A DNA stretch of 64,000 nt from UBA6985 sp946536225 (GCA_946536225.1 CAMNEE010000002.1:124001-188000); one strand, 5' to 3'; positions 1 through 7,887 are shown, numbered from the stretch's first letter. The notes: generated by a model from the sequence alone, not told the origin. Numbers and translations are program-made.

Positions 1-2
1 CT

Positions 3-137
3 AAAGGAGATAGAGAAAATCAATCAATTGACTCATGGGTAGTAACTAAAAATGAATTAATAGGAGTAACTAAATATACAATTAAGGGACTTGGACTACC
101 GGCAATTTGGTTAAAAAATGCAATAGAAAGGGAATAA
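3..137 (+). CDS. Signal peptidase I, C-terminal fragment (5' end outside window)
   Basis: The first 44 codons are the tail of an ORF that enters from the left and stops at a TAA at 135-137. The fragment begins with a KGD motif, a Ser-Ile-Asp-Ser segment and then a Val-Thr-Lys-(Asn/Asp)-x-(Leu/Ile)-Ile-Gly stretch, followed by Thr-Ile-x-Gly-Leu-Gly-x-Pro. This resembles the last conserved box of type I signal peptidases, especially the SipW/archaeal-like (S26B) branch, where GD is followed by a VxxxxxxIG segment. Such enzymes remove signal peptides on the outer face of the membrane. The next gene starts one base after the stop, so the two are almost certainly cotranscribed and translationally coupled. 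The catalytic Ser and Lys/His lie outside the window, so the branch assignment is tentative. Confidence 0.6.
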   Translation, partial: KGDRENQSIDSWVVTKNELIGVTKYTIKGLGLPAIWLKNAIERE

Positions 138-138
138 G

Positions 139-1254
139 ATGGGAAAGACACAAAACCGCAAAAATGTTTCTTCTTCTAACAAGAGAAAACCAGTATTTAC
201 CATTACTGGGTGGTTTGTGTGCCTAATGATTCCTTTATTATTATATGCATTTTTTACAGCATATATGCTTACTAAAAGTGTTAAGATTAATGAAAAACTA
301 GGATGTATTGGTTATAGTGAAACAGGTTCTGCAAACTATACTGTTACTTACAATGATAATGTAGAATACCAAAATGCAGAATACCAATCAGGAATGAAAT
401 ATGTATCTAGTTTAATAAATAAAGTTAACACTAAATATAATTATGAATTACATTCTACAGGAGAATTAAAGTATAAATATACATATTCAATTACAGGGGA
501 TATTATTGTCTATGACTATGTTGATGGTAATGAAATATTAAAGAAAGAAACTGAAAATTTATATAGATCAAGTGGGAAAGAACATGTAGGTCAGTATCTA
601 GTTTTAAATGAAAAATATGATGTAGATTTCTATACATATTATTTAAAAGCTAAAAAATATAAAGCTAACACAGGTGTATCAGCTACTGCTAAACTTGTAT
701 TAACATTTAAACTGGATTTAGATATTTCATCTCCTGATTACACAGATGGAGATAAAGTTACAAGAACATTTACTATAACTATTCCATTAACAGAATCAAC
801 TATAAAAATTGATGATGGAGAAGCTCTAAATGTAAATGGAACAATGTGTCAAACTAAAGCATTTAGAATTAGTAATGTGGCTTTATTTGTTGCAGCAATA
901 GTATCTATTGTAGTTATATTCTTATGCTTAATTCTAATAATAATTGAATTAAATAAAATAATACATAAAGATCCATATAGAAATATGGTAAATAGAATAT
1001 TAAAAGAGTACGATAGATTAATCGTAAGTGGTAAATATGATATTAATGAATCAAATTATTCAAATGTCATTTATCCAACAAAATTTGAAGAGATGGTAGA
1101 CGCATCTATTAATTTAAGTGAACCGATTTTATTCTATGATATTAAACCAAATCATGAATGTCACTTTATAATAATAGATGATGCAACGATGTATAAATAT
1201 GTTGTATCAAGAAAAGAAATTGAATATCAAAAAGATAAAATGGGAGATAAATAA
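139..1254 (+). CDS. DUF5305-like two-TM membrane protein
   Basis: A 371-residue protein with a basic N-terminus, a TM helix at about residues 21-44, a polar beta-rich extracytoplasmic region (about 45-245), a second TM helix (about 246-270) and a cytoplasmic tail of about 100 residues. The layout, and its position directly behind a signal peptidase and ahead of a secreted protein, match the DUF5305 family, whose function is unknown. The start is supported by AAAGGGAA at 127-134, just upstream of the ATG. The gap to the upstream stop is one base and to the next ATG two bases. I infer a role as a membrane partner of the signal peptidase or of the secreted substrate; nothing in the sequence shows an enzymatic activity. 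Only two Cys are obvious, one in TM1 and one just before TM2. Confidence 0.6.
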   Translation: MGKTQNRKNVSSSNKRKPVFTITGWFVCLMIPLLLYAFFTAYMLTKSVKINEKLGCIGYSETGSANYTVTYNDNVEYQNAEYQSGMKYVSSLINKVNTKYNYELHSTGELKYKYTYSITGDIIVYDYVDGNEILKKETENLYRSSGKEHVGQYLVLNEKYDVDFYTYYLKAKKYKANTGVSATAKLVLTFKLDLDISSPDYTDGDKVTRTFTITIPLTESTIKIDDGEALNVNGTMCQTKAFRISNVALFVAAIVSIVVIFLCLILIIIELNKIIHKDPYRNMVNRILKEYDRLIVSGKYDINESNYSNVIYPTKFEEMVDASINLSEPILFYDIKPNHECHFIIIDDATMYKYVVSRKEIEYQKDKMGDK

Positions 1255-1256
1255 TT

Positions 1257-4200
1257 ATGAAAACTTACAAAAGAATTATACTCCCATCTTTTTTGTTGTT
1301 GGTGTTTTCTTTAACATTTACAGTTGTCTATGCGTCTATTTCAACTAGCATGTTAATATCAGGTGGTGCAACTGTAAAGGCTGCAACTACTTACATTTCA
1401 TCTGTTACTTATGTTTCATCAACTGGAAGTGCGAGTTACAATACACCTACATTTACTGATAATTCATTTACATTACCAGTAACTCTTGGTCCTGGAGAGT
1501 CTATTACTTTTAATGTCGGTGTTGCTAATACATCAGGTGATGACTATGAAGTTACAAAGATGGATGTAGATACATTTGGTTTAACTTACTCTTATCAAGG
1601 AGATACTTGTTTCTTGGGGGACAGAGTTTCTGAAAAAACAAGTAATACGTGTGCAGTAACGCTTACTAATGAAACAAGTAATAGTATTAATGCAACTTTT
1701 GTTACAGAGTATGAGTATACAGTATTTACTGATTATACACTTGCTCATAGATTAGAAACTCTAACTTATGGAGTACCATCAGGTTTAATCCATGATTTAG
1801 TTGATGATACAGAGTATGCTAATAGATATGCTTATATTGGCACAGACCCATATAATTACATTATGATAAATAATGAAATATGGAGAATAGTAGGACTATA
1901 CTTTGGTGTAACAGGTGGTAATGCTGGTACTACTAGAGTAAAAATTGTTAAAGATACTCCTGAAGTAACAAGTACTTGGGATGACAACAATAATGATTGG
2001 GGTACAAGTTCACTTTCAACAAGTCTTGAGTCTTACTATACAAGTGATTTAATAGAACCAGCTCTATGGCATTATGGTTCTACTAATTATAATTATAATC
2101 AATCTTCACCAGATGAACTTGAAAGACAATTGATAAGCGAAGCAACAGCTGGTAATAATTCCTGTGGTGTATTGTCATTTTTTAATGGTTGTCGAACTAG
2201 TCCATTTTCTACAAATACAACAAAGAATATTGGTTTATTATCACCTGCTGAATATGCTCAAACAACTGCAGGTGGAACTCTTGGAAGAGAAGTTTGTTTA
2301 AAAGCGAGTATTCGTGATGGACAAGGTTGGGCAAGTGGAACATGTAACCAGGATTCTTGGTTGTTTAATACTACTAAATTAACAGGTATTGAATGGACTA
2401 TTCAACCAATGTATAGAAGTAATTATGCTAACTATGTAGCAGTAATAAATCGTGATAGATTAGATAGAGCAACATCAACATCATCTTACTTGGTAAGACC
2501 ATCTGCATATTTAAAAGCGGATGTTGAATACGTATCAGGAAATGGTTCAAGAACTAATCCATATATTGTTGATGCATCAGGTTCACATCATAATCATGTA
2601 GTAACATTTGATGCTAATGGTGGTGTAGGTTTCATGAATAACCAAATACTTAATAATAACGTAAGTACACCACTTAATACTAATACATATACAAGAGAAA
2701 ATTATACATTCTTGGGTTGGTCTACAAATAAAAATGATCAGTTGCCAACATACCAAGACGGTGAGTCTATAATATTAACTGAAAACATAAACTTATATGC
2801 AATTTGGAGTGCAAGAACAACTTTATTCTCAGAGATAGAGACTCTCTCTGCGGGTTCTACTGTAAATACTTTAAATGCTGCAGATGATGCAGGCGGTACT
2901 AATCCAATTTATTATTACAGTGGAAGTGCGTCTGATAATAATGTAATATTTGGAGGATTCTGTTGGAAAATATTTAGAACAACATCAACTGGAGGAGTAA
3001 AGATGATTTATAACGGAACTCCTTCTAATAATACGTGTTCATCATCTTATGGCATAGATGATCAATCTGCTTTTAACACAACTACTTTACCAGAAGGAGT
3101 AGGATACATGTATGAAACAGGTAATCTAACAGGTAATACAACAAGTAGTACTATAAAAACAGCAATTGATACTTGGTATACAAATAATATGTTAAATTAT
3201 ACTTATTATTTGGAAGATACACCTTATTGTAATGACAGGTCAACAAATACTGCATATACAACAAGTGGTGAAATAAGATTTAATAGATACAGTGTTTCTT
3301 CACCAATTCTTACATGTGCAAATCAAAGAGACAGGTTTACTGTGTCTAATACAGTAGGAAACCAAGCGCTTACATATCCTGTTGGATTAATAACAGCAGA
3401 TGAATTATATCTTGCTGGAATAACTGGAACATCAACAGATACAAACAATTATTTGTATACTACTAAACAGTATTGGACAATGACTCCAAAAGTATTTAAG
3501 CTTTCAAGTGAAAAATACGAAAATAGACTTTGGAAAGCAAACGATAGTACACCAATTTTTAATGAAGCAAAAAGTGACAGTAAAAAATACGTTAGACCTG
3601 TTGTAACATTAAACAATAAAGTAATTCTTGATAGTGGTTCAGGAACTTTAGCTGATCCATATATTGTAGTTGCACCAGAAGTAGTTCCATTAACAGTAAC
3701 TTATAATGCTAATGGTGGAATGGGTCTAATGAACCCAACACCAATTTCTAAAGGCAAAGGTTTTATTTTACCTGCTAACGCGTTTACTAGAAATGACTAC
3801 CATTTCCTAGGCTGGTCAACATCTGAAAATGGAAGTGTTGAATATGCTGATGGTGCAACTGTATCATTTAATGACTCAACAACTCTATATGCTGTCTGGG
3901 AAAGAATTGTAATAGATTTTGATTATACTGGAACACCTCAAAGTTTTACTACTGTAAACGATGGTATTTATAGATTAGAAGTTTGGGGTGCCCAAGGAGG
4001 CTCTTATGATTCAACATATGTAGGTGGATACGGTGCTTATGCAACAGGTGTTATAAGTGTAAAAGCTGAAACAACTCTATATGTTGTTGTAGGTGGTGCC
4101 GGAGTTGGAAATGAATTAGGATATACTGGTACTACACTTGGAGGATATAATGGTGGTGGTAATGGAAACGTTATCAATACAGACGTATTCTCAGGAAGTG

Positions 4201-4742
4201 GTGGTGGAGCATCACATATTGCACTTGTAAATGGTGAACTTAAAACACTAGAAAGTTATAAAGATTATAATGGTATTCTTATAACTGCAGCAGGTGGATC
4301 AGGTGCTTATGGCTATAATGTAAACTCTAATAACTGGTGGAGTGGTGTATCTGGAGGTGGTATAACAGGAGGTTATAACAACAACGCATCACAAGCTGGA
4401 ACACAAACAAGTGGATATGCCTTTGGTGCAGGTGGAGACCAAGCAGGTGGAAATATTACTAATACTAACCACGCCGGAGGAGGCGGTGGTTGGTATGGAG
4501 GTTTTGCCGACTATGCTGATAATGAATCAGGTGGATTAGGTGGTGGATCATCTAATATCTCTAACTATTATCTTGCAAGCTATGGGGGAGTAACTAAACA
4601 TATGGCAGGTTATAATGTAACAGAAAGTGATGCTACAAATACTTATACCATTACAGCATATAGTCATTCAGAAACACCTCTAGAAAATATTGCTAAAGAA
4701 GGCAATGGTCATGTTAGAATAACATATTTAGGAACACAATAA
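1257..4742 (+). CDS. Secreted multidomain surface protein: two repeated beta domains, two InlB-type B repeats, C-terminal ALK/LTK-like glycine-rich domain
   Basis: This 1161-aa protein has a signal peptide (about residues 1-26, cleavage after VYA) and then a small beta domain to about 165. Two related modules follow (about 193-440 and 550-804), each with a WRI/WKI motif near its start and ending in SG(N/S)G(S/T)xxxPYIV. Each is followed by a repeat of the InlB B-repeat/Flg_new type (about 450-520 and 811-882), recognisable by FDANGG or YNANGG, FLGWS and LYAIW/LYAVW. Residues 884-1161 are a complete glycine-rich domain with FDYTG, EVWGAQGG, GGGGWYGG and GNGHVRITYLG. There is no sorting motif, C-terminal TM or dockerin, so the protein is probably released or held by protein contacts. 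It is the last gene of the signal-peptidase operon and a likely substrate of that peptidase. Its GRD closely resembles GRDs 14-17 of the first giant protein. Function unknown. Confidence 0.8.
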   Translation: MKTYKRIILPSFLLLVFSLTFTVVYASISTSMLISGGATVKAATTYISSVTYVSSTGSASYNTPTFTDNSFTLPVTLGPGESITFNVGVANTSGDDYEVTKMDVDTFGLTYSYQGDTCFLGDRVSEKTSNTCAVTLTNETSNSINATFVTEYEYTVFTDYTLAHRLETLTYGVPSGLIHDLVDDTEYANRYAYIGTDPYNYIMINNEIWRIVGLYFGVTGGNAGTTRVKIVKDTPEVTSTWDDNNNDWGTSSLSTSLESYYTSDLIEPALWHYGSTNYNYNQSSPDELERQLISEATAGNNSCGVLSFFNGCRTSPFSTNTTKNIGLLSPAEYAQTTAGGTLGREVCLKASIRDGQGWASGTCNQDSWLFNTTKLTGIEWTIQPMYRSNYANYVAVINRDRLDRATSTSSYLVRPSAYLKADVEYVSGNGSRTNPYIVDASGSHHNHVVTFDANGGVGFMNNQILNNNVSTPLNTNTYTRENYTFLGWSTNKNDQLPTYQDGESIILTENINLYAIWSARTTLFSEIETLSAGSTVNTLNAADDAGGTNPIYYYSGSASDNNVIFGGFCWKIFRTTSTGGVKMIYNGTPSNNTCSSSYGIDDQSAFNTTTLPEGVGYMYETGNLTGNTTSSTIKTAIDTWYTNNMLNYTYYLEDTPYCNDRSTNTAYTTSGEIRFNRYSVSSPILTCANQRDRFTVSNTVGNQALTYPVGLITADELYLAGITGTSTDTNNYLYTTKQYWTMTPKVFKLSSEKYENRLWKANDSTPIFNEAKSDSKKYVRPVVTLNNKVILDSGSGTLADPYIVVAPEVVPLTVTYNANGGMGLMNPTPISKGKGFILPANAFTRNDYHFLGWSTSENGSVEYADGATVSFNDSTTLYAVWERIVIDFDYTGTPQSFTTVNDGIYRLEVWGAQGGSYDSTYVGGYGAYATGVISVKAETTLYVVVGGAGVGNELGYTGTTLGGYNGGGNGNVINTDVFSGSGGGASHIALVNGELKTLESYKDYNGILITAAGGSGAYGYNVNSNNWWSGVSGGGITGGYNNNASQAGTQTSGYAFGAGGDQAGGNITNTNHAGGGGGWYGGFADYADNESGGLGGGSSNISNYYLASYGGVTKHMAGYNVTESDATNTYTITAYSHSETPLENIAKEGNGHVRITYLGTQ

Positions 4743-4767
4743 AAGAGCTACTAAATAGCTCTTTTTT
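4741..4767. terminator. Bidirectional Rho-independent terminator between convergent genes
   Basis: A 10-bp perfect stem (AAAAGAGCTA / TAGCTCTTTT) with a CTAAA loop has an A-run on its left and a T-run on its right. It can therefore terminate both the signal-peptidase operon (+) and lexA (-), whose stop codon lies inside the T-run. Confidence 0.85.
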
Positions 4768-5404
4768 ATTTTATCTTTCTATATAATCCAATTGCTTTTC
4801 CTAAAATAGTACAATTATCTACGATAATAGGACTCATTGTATCGTTTTCAGGTTGAAGTCTTATATGATCTTTTTCTTTATAAAATCTCTTTAAAGTAAC
4901 TTCATTATCATCAGTCATAGCAACTACAATTTCACCATCATGACATACTTTTTGTTTCTTAACAATAACAATGTCTTTATCAAATATACCAGCGTTAATC
5001 ATTGAGTCTCCACGACATTCTAAAGTGAATATTTCTTCTCCTCTAGGAATTAATGAAGCAGGTAAACTAAAGAATTCAGTTGGATTTGCAATTGCTTCAA
5101 TTGGATTACCACATGAAACTCTACCAAGAAGTGGAACAGATACTGTTTCCTCAACTTCTTCTTTTTTTACTTCAAATTCATTATCACATAATAATTCAAT
5201 TGTTCTGAATTTACTATTTTCTTTTCTTATATATCCTTTAGTCTCAAGTTCTTTTAAATGAGTATGGGCAGTAGCTGGTGAAGATAAACCCATTCCAGCA
5301 CATATTTCTCTTACTGAAGGTGGATATCCATGGGCCACCATAAACTTTTTTATAAATTGTAAAGTTTCACCTTGTTTATTAGTTAAAACATTTTCTTTTT
5401 CCAT
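4766..5404 (-). CDS. lexA: LexA SOS-response repressor / self-cleaving serine protease
   Basis: A 212-residue LexA of normal length. The N-terminal winged helix-turn-helix (about 1-70) contains the PPSVREICAGMGLSSPAT recognition region. The C-terminal S24 peptidase domain has the cleavage site Cys98-Gly99 in the motif GRVSCGNP, the nucleophile Ser134 in RGDSM and the general base Lys172 in TLKRF. Autocleavage on RecA filaments inactivates the repressor and opens the SOS regulon. I chose the ATG at 5404 over the in-frame TTG at 5437 because AAGGAAG sits 8 bases upstream of the ATG and because the longer form would overlap the promoter. The cleavage residue is Cys instead of the usual Ala, which is tolerated in this family (UmuD uses Cys-Gly). 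Two LexA-like boxes overlap its promoter, indicating autoregulation. Confidence 0.95.
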   Translation of the reverse strand: MEKENVLTNKQGETLQFIKKFMVAHGYPPSVREICAGMGLSSPATAHTHLKELETKGYIRKENSKFRTIELLCDNEFEVKKEEVEETVSVPLLGRVSCGNPIEAIANPTEFFSLPASLIPRGEEIFTLECRGDSMINAGIFDKDIVIVKKQKVCHDGEIVVAMTDDNEVTLKRFYKEKDHIRLQPENDTMSPIIVDNCTILGKAIGLYRKIK

Positions 5405-5427
5405 TTTACATACTTCCTTATATAAAA

Positions 5428-5456
5428 AATATATCAAACATATGTATAAATGTCAA
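5428..5456 (-). promoter_or_regulatory. lexA promoter
   Basis: On the minus strand there is a consensus -35 TTGACA (5456-5451), a 17-bp spacer and a -10 TATATT (5433-5428), 24 bp upstream of the lexA ATG. Both elements are overlapped or abutted by LexA-like boxes. Confidence 0.8.
5434..5447. promoter_or_regulatory. LexA-like operator 1 (lexA side)
   Basis: TCAAACATATGTAT matches the core of the Firmicutes SOS box (CGAACATATGTTCG type) and lies in the spacer between the -35 and -10 of lexA. An identical 14-mer occurs 19 bp away at 5453-5466, close to two helical turns. Confidence 0.65.
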
Positions 5457-5466
5457 ACATATGTAT
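5453..5466. promoter_or_regulatory. LexA-like operator 2 (lexA side)
   Basis: An exact second copy of the 14-mer at 5434-5447. It overlaps the lexA -35 hexamer, so occupancy would block RNA polymerase. Tandem identical boxes suggest cooperative autorepression. Confidence 0.65.
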
Positions 5467-5498
5467 TATATAAAATATTTTAAATATTTTTATATATA

Positions 5499-5512
5499 CG
5501 AACACTTGTTTG
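5499..5512. promoter_or_regulatory. LexA-like operator 3 (divergent small-gene side)
   Basis: CGAACACTTGTTTG differs by one base from the B. subtilis-type consensus CGAAC-N4-GTTCG. It directly abuts an extended -10 (TGT-TATATT, 5513-5521) that would drive the small gene starting at 5547. Confidence 0.75.
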
Positions 5513-5521
5513 TGTTATATT
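5513..5521 (+). promoter_or_regulatory. Extended -10 promoter of the SOS-linked small gene
   Basis: TG-N-TATATT lies immediately downstream of LexA-like box 3. There is no good -35 at the expected distance, as is usual for extended -10 promoters. The predicted start near 5528 leaves a short leader containing the ribosome binding site at 5531-5538. Confidence 0.5.
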
Positions 5522-5546
5522 TAATATGTCGAAGGGAGTGATATTT

Positions 5547-5690
5547 ATGACAAAATTACTTGTTGATTTGAGAGGGGTGATTTTATTATTCTTAGTATTA
5601 GTACTAATACTTACAATGATGAATTTAAATGTCAAACATCTAGAATCTCTGGAAAATAGTACTAATATAAGTATTATTTATGAGAAATAA
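5547..5690 (+). CDS. Small single-TM protein divergent from lexA; candidate SOS-induced division inhibitor
   Basis: A 47-residue ORF starting at ATG 5547 behind a strong GAAGGGAG ribosome binding site (5531-5538). It has a short N-terminus containing Lys and Arg, one hydrophobic helix at about residues 10-29 (GVILLFLVLVLILTMM) and a polar tail of about 18 residues. Position and regulation are the main evidence: it is transcribed away from lexA, its promoter abuts a LexA-like box, and it has its own terminator. Small TM proteins in this place in other Firmicutes (YneA in Bacillus, SosA in Staphylococcus) block cell division during the SOS response. I see no LysM domain like that of YneA, and sequence homology cannot be judged at this length, so the role is inferred from context. 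Confidence 0.65.
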   Translation: MTKLLVDLRGVILLFLVLVLILTMMNLNVKHLESLENSTNISIIYEK

Positions 5691-5705
5691 TAATGATTTA
5701 GAATG

Positions 5706-5745
5706 AAAAATCTTTAACAAATATAGAAGTTAGAGATTTTTTTTT
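5706..5745 (+). terminator. Rho-independent terminator after the SOS-linked small gene
   Basis: A 13-bp A/T-rich stem with one mismatch (AAAAATCTTTAAC / GTTAGAGATTTTT), a 10-nt loop and a run of T. It isolates the small gene from miaB. Confidence 0.75.
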
Positions 5746-5752
5746 GAGTTTA

Positions 5753-5761
5753 TGCTATAAT
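5753..5761 (+). promoter_or_regulatory. Extended -10 promoter of miaB
   Basis: TGC-TATAAT lies 24 bp upstream of the miaB ATG. The 11-mer TATGCTATAAT is repeated exactly at 7244-7254 ahead of the next gene, which supports it as a real housekeeping promoter element in this genome. Confidence 0.65.
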
Positions 5762-5785
5762 CTATAAACGAATGAGGTGAAGGAC

Positions 5786-7189
5786 ATGAAATTACCGGAT
5801 TATAATGAAGAAAGAAATAGAATGAGAAATACTGAATACATTACAGTAAACCCTACTATTAATAAAGAATATCAAGGTAAAAAATATTTTATTAGAACAT
5901 ATGGTTGTCAAATGAATGTTCATGATTCTGAAGAAATAGCAGGTATTCTAGAACACTTAGGATATGAAGAAACTGAAAGCGAAGAAACTGCTGATATTGT
6001 TATTCTTAATACTTGTGCTGTTAGAGAAAATGCTCATGATAAAGTATTTGGATTCTTAGGTAGATGTAAACATATTAAAGAAACTAAAAATAAAGATATG
6101 ATTATTTGTTTATGTGGTTGCATGGCTCAAGAAAAATCTGTTGTTGATGAGATACTTTCAAAACATAAATATATTAATCTTGTATTTGGTACTCATAATA
6201 TTCATGAACTTCCTAATATCTTAATGAATTTACAACCAGGACTTAATATTGAAGTCAAATCTAATGAAGATAATGTATATGAAACAGGCGAAAACTATAA
6301 GAGAGATTCTAAGATTTCCGCTTGGGTTAATATCATGTATGGTTGTGATAAATTCTGTACATACTGTATAGTTCCATATACAAGAGGAAAAGAAAGAAGC
6401 AGAAAGTCTGCAGATATTTTAAAAGAAGTAAAAATTTTAAAAGATAAAGGATATAAAGAAGTTACATTACTAGGACAAAATGTTAATGCCTATGGTTTTG
6501 ATAGAGATGATGAAATCTCATTTGCACGTCTTTTAGAAGAAGTAGCAAAAATAGGAATAGAAAGAATTCGTTTTGTAACAAGTCACCCATGGAACTTTAA
6601 TGATGAAATGATTGATGTAATAGCTAAGTATGACAATATAATGCCTTATATTCATTTACCACTTCAATCAGGATCAGATAGAATTTTAAGATTAATGGGT
6701 AGACGTTATACTCAAAAAGAATACTTAGAATTATTCCACAAGATAAAAGATAGAGTAAAAAATGCTGCGATAACTACAGATATAATTGTAGGATTCCCAA
6801 ATGAGACGGAAGAAGACTTTGAAGAAACTTTAAAGGTGGTAAATGAATGCAAATACGATGGAGCATTTACATTTATTTATAGCCCAAGAGAAGGAACTCC
6901 TGCAGCTAAAATGAAAGATGATACTCCTATCGAAGTGAAAGAAGAACGTCTTCAAAGATTAAATAAATTAGTTAATGAATATTCAAATATGAATAATCAA
7001 AAATATCTAAATAAAACTGTCGATGTACTTGTAACTGGAAAATCAGAAAAAGATCCAAGTAAAGTATGCGGTTATACAGACACTATGAAATTAGTAAATG
7101 TAGAAGCGGGAGAAAGAACAGTTGGAGAAATTATTAAAGTTAAGATAACTGAAGCAAAAAGTTTCAGTCTAGATGGTGTAGCAGAATAG
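5786..7189 (+). CDS. miaB: tRNA-2-methylthio-N6-dimethylallyladenosine synthase MiaB
   Basis: A 467-aa radical-SAM methylthiotransferase that converts i6A37 to ms2i6A37 in tRNAs reading codons that begin with U. The N-terminal MTTase domain carries the auxiliary cluster cysteines C41 (TYGCQMN), C77 (NTCAVRE) and C112 (CGCMAQ). The radical-SAM domain has the CxxxCxxC triad at C187, C191 and C194 (CDKFCTYCIVPYTRG), followed by LPLQSGS and VGFPNET. A TRAM-type domain occupies about the last 65 residues. Length is typical of MiaB. I chose the ATG at 5786, with GAGGTG 6 bases upstream, over the in-frame GTG at 5777, which lies inside that ribosome binding site. The gene is monocistronic here, with its own promoter and terminator and no mutS beside it. 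Confidence 0.97.
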   Translation: MKLPDYNEERNRMRNTEYITVNPTINKEYQGKKYFIRTYGCQMNVHDSEEIAGILEHLGYEETESEETADIVILNTCAVRENAHDKVFGFLGRCKHIKETKNKDMIICLCGCMAQEKSVVDEILSKHKYINLVFGTHNIHELPNILMNLQPGLNIEVKSNEDNVYETGENYKRDSKISAWVNIMYGCDKFCTYCIVPYTRGKERSRKSADILKEVKILKDKGYKEVTLLGQNVNAYGFDRDDEISFARLLEEVAKIGIERIRFVTSHPWNFNDEMIDVIAKYDNIMPYIHLPLQSGSDRILRLMGRRYTQKEYLELFHKIKDRVKNAAITTDIIVGFPNETEEDFEETLKVVNECKYDGAFTFIYSPREGTPAAKMKDDTPIEVKEERLQRLNKLVNEYSNMNNQKYLNKTVDVLVTGKSEKDPSKVCGYTDTMKLVNVEAGERTVGEIIKVKITEAKSFSLDGVAE

Positions 7190-7212
7190 AACCTAATAGG
7201 TTCTATTTTTTT
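7187..7212 (+). terminator. Rho-independent terminator of miaB
   Basis: A perfect 8-bp stem TAGAACCT / AGGTTCTA with loop AAT, followed by seven T. The stop codon TAG of miaB forms the first three bases of the stem. Confidence 0.85.
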
Positions 7213-7245
7213 ATTTAAGATTTTTGTAGCAAACTGAAAATATTA

Positions 7246-7254
7246 TGCTATAAT
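7246..7254 (+). promoter_or_regulatory. Extended -10 promoter of the 190-aa gene
   Basis: TGC-TATAAT is identical in context to the miaB promoter. A weak TTGTAG at 7224-7229 is 19 bp upstream. The ATG is 28 bp downstream. Confidence 0.6.
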
Positions 7255-7282
7255 TGTCTTAATAAGAGATAGGAGATATAGT

Positions 7283-7855
7283 ATGAGAAAAGTAAAAAAT
7301 TTTTTTAAGAACTTAGTTAATTTCAAAAAAGATGGCGAATTAAATAAACCAAAAACAATAGTTGCAGCATTAATGCTAGTTGTAGTGATTGTTCTAGTAG
7401 TAGTATTAGTAATTCCTAAAGGAAATAAGCAAGAAAAAGAACTAACTGCAAAATTACAAGAATTAGGTGCTCAATTTTATGAAGGATACTATCATAAAGC
7501 GATAGGTTCAACTGATGAAGAAAGAGCAAACAATGTTAAAAAATTTGCTAACATCGGAATTAAAGTTGACCTAGAAAATTTAATTAGATTTAATAGCGAT
7601 GATCAAGATGCTTTAAACAAATTATTCGTTAATAAGAAGACTGAAGCTCAATGCGATCAAAAAAATACAAAAGTAATTATTTATCCAGAAGGTGCTTTTG
7701 GAGAAAAAGACTACAGAATTGAAGTTCAATTATCATGTGGCTTTGAAGATGAAAAGAAAGACGAAAAAGACACAACAACAACTAAGAAAGCAACTGAAAA
7801 AACAACTACAACTACAACAACTAAGAAAACTACTAAAGCAAAAGCTAAAAAGTAA
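7283..7855 (+). CDS. Membrane-anchored hypothetical protein with Thr/Lys-rich tail
   Basis: A 190-residue protein with a basic cytoplasmic N-terminus, one TM helix at about residues 25-44, a folded extracytoplasmic region of about 110 residues and a low-complexity tail of Thr and Lys (last about 35 residues). Such a tail resembles a wall-spanning or cell-wall-binding spacer. Two cysteines (in the AQCDQ and LSCGF motifs) could form a disulfide outside the cell. The start is supported by AGGAG at 7271-7275, 7 bases before the ATG. The gene stands alone between its own promoter and terminator. I do not recognise a family; a lineage-specific envelope protein is the most that can be said. Confidence 0.75.
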   Translation: MRKVKNFFKNLVNFKKDGELNKPKTIVAALMLVVVIVLVVVLVIPKGNKQEKELTAKLQELGAQFYEGYYHKAIGSTDEERANNVKKFANIGIKVDLENLIRFNSDDQDALNKLFVNKKTEAQCDQKNTKVIIYPEGAFGEKDYRIEVQLSCGFEDEKKDEKDTTTTKKATEKTTTTTTTKKTTKAKAKK

Positions 7856-7861
7856 TAAAAT

Positions 7862-7887
7862 AGACGCGAAAAAAAGCGTCTTTTTTT
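7862..7887 (+). terminator. Rho-independent terminator of the 190-aa gene
   Basis: Stem AGACGC / GCGTCT with an eight-base purine loop, followed by a run of T. Confidence 0.85.

Noticed and set aside
4971..5261. 96-codon open frame on the plus strand
   Set aside because: It lies wholly antisense to lexA, has no ribosome binding site or family features, and lexA is certain.
5405..5437. Longer LexA using the upstream TTG
   Set aside because: The extension would overlap the -10 element and LexA-like box 1; the ATG at 5404 has a well-placed AAGGAAG.
5777..5785. GTG start of miaB at 5777
   Set aside because: The GTG is part of the ribosome binding site GAGGTG that serves the ATG at 5786.
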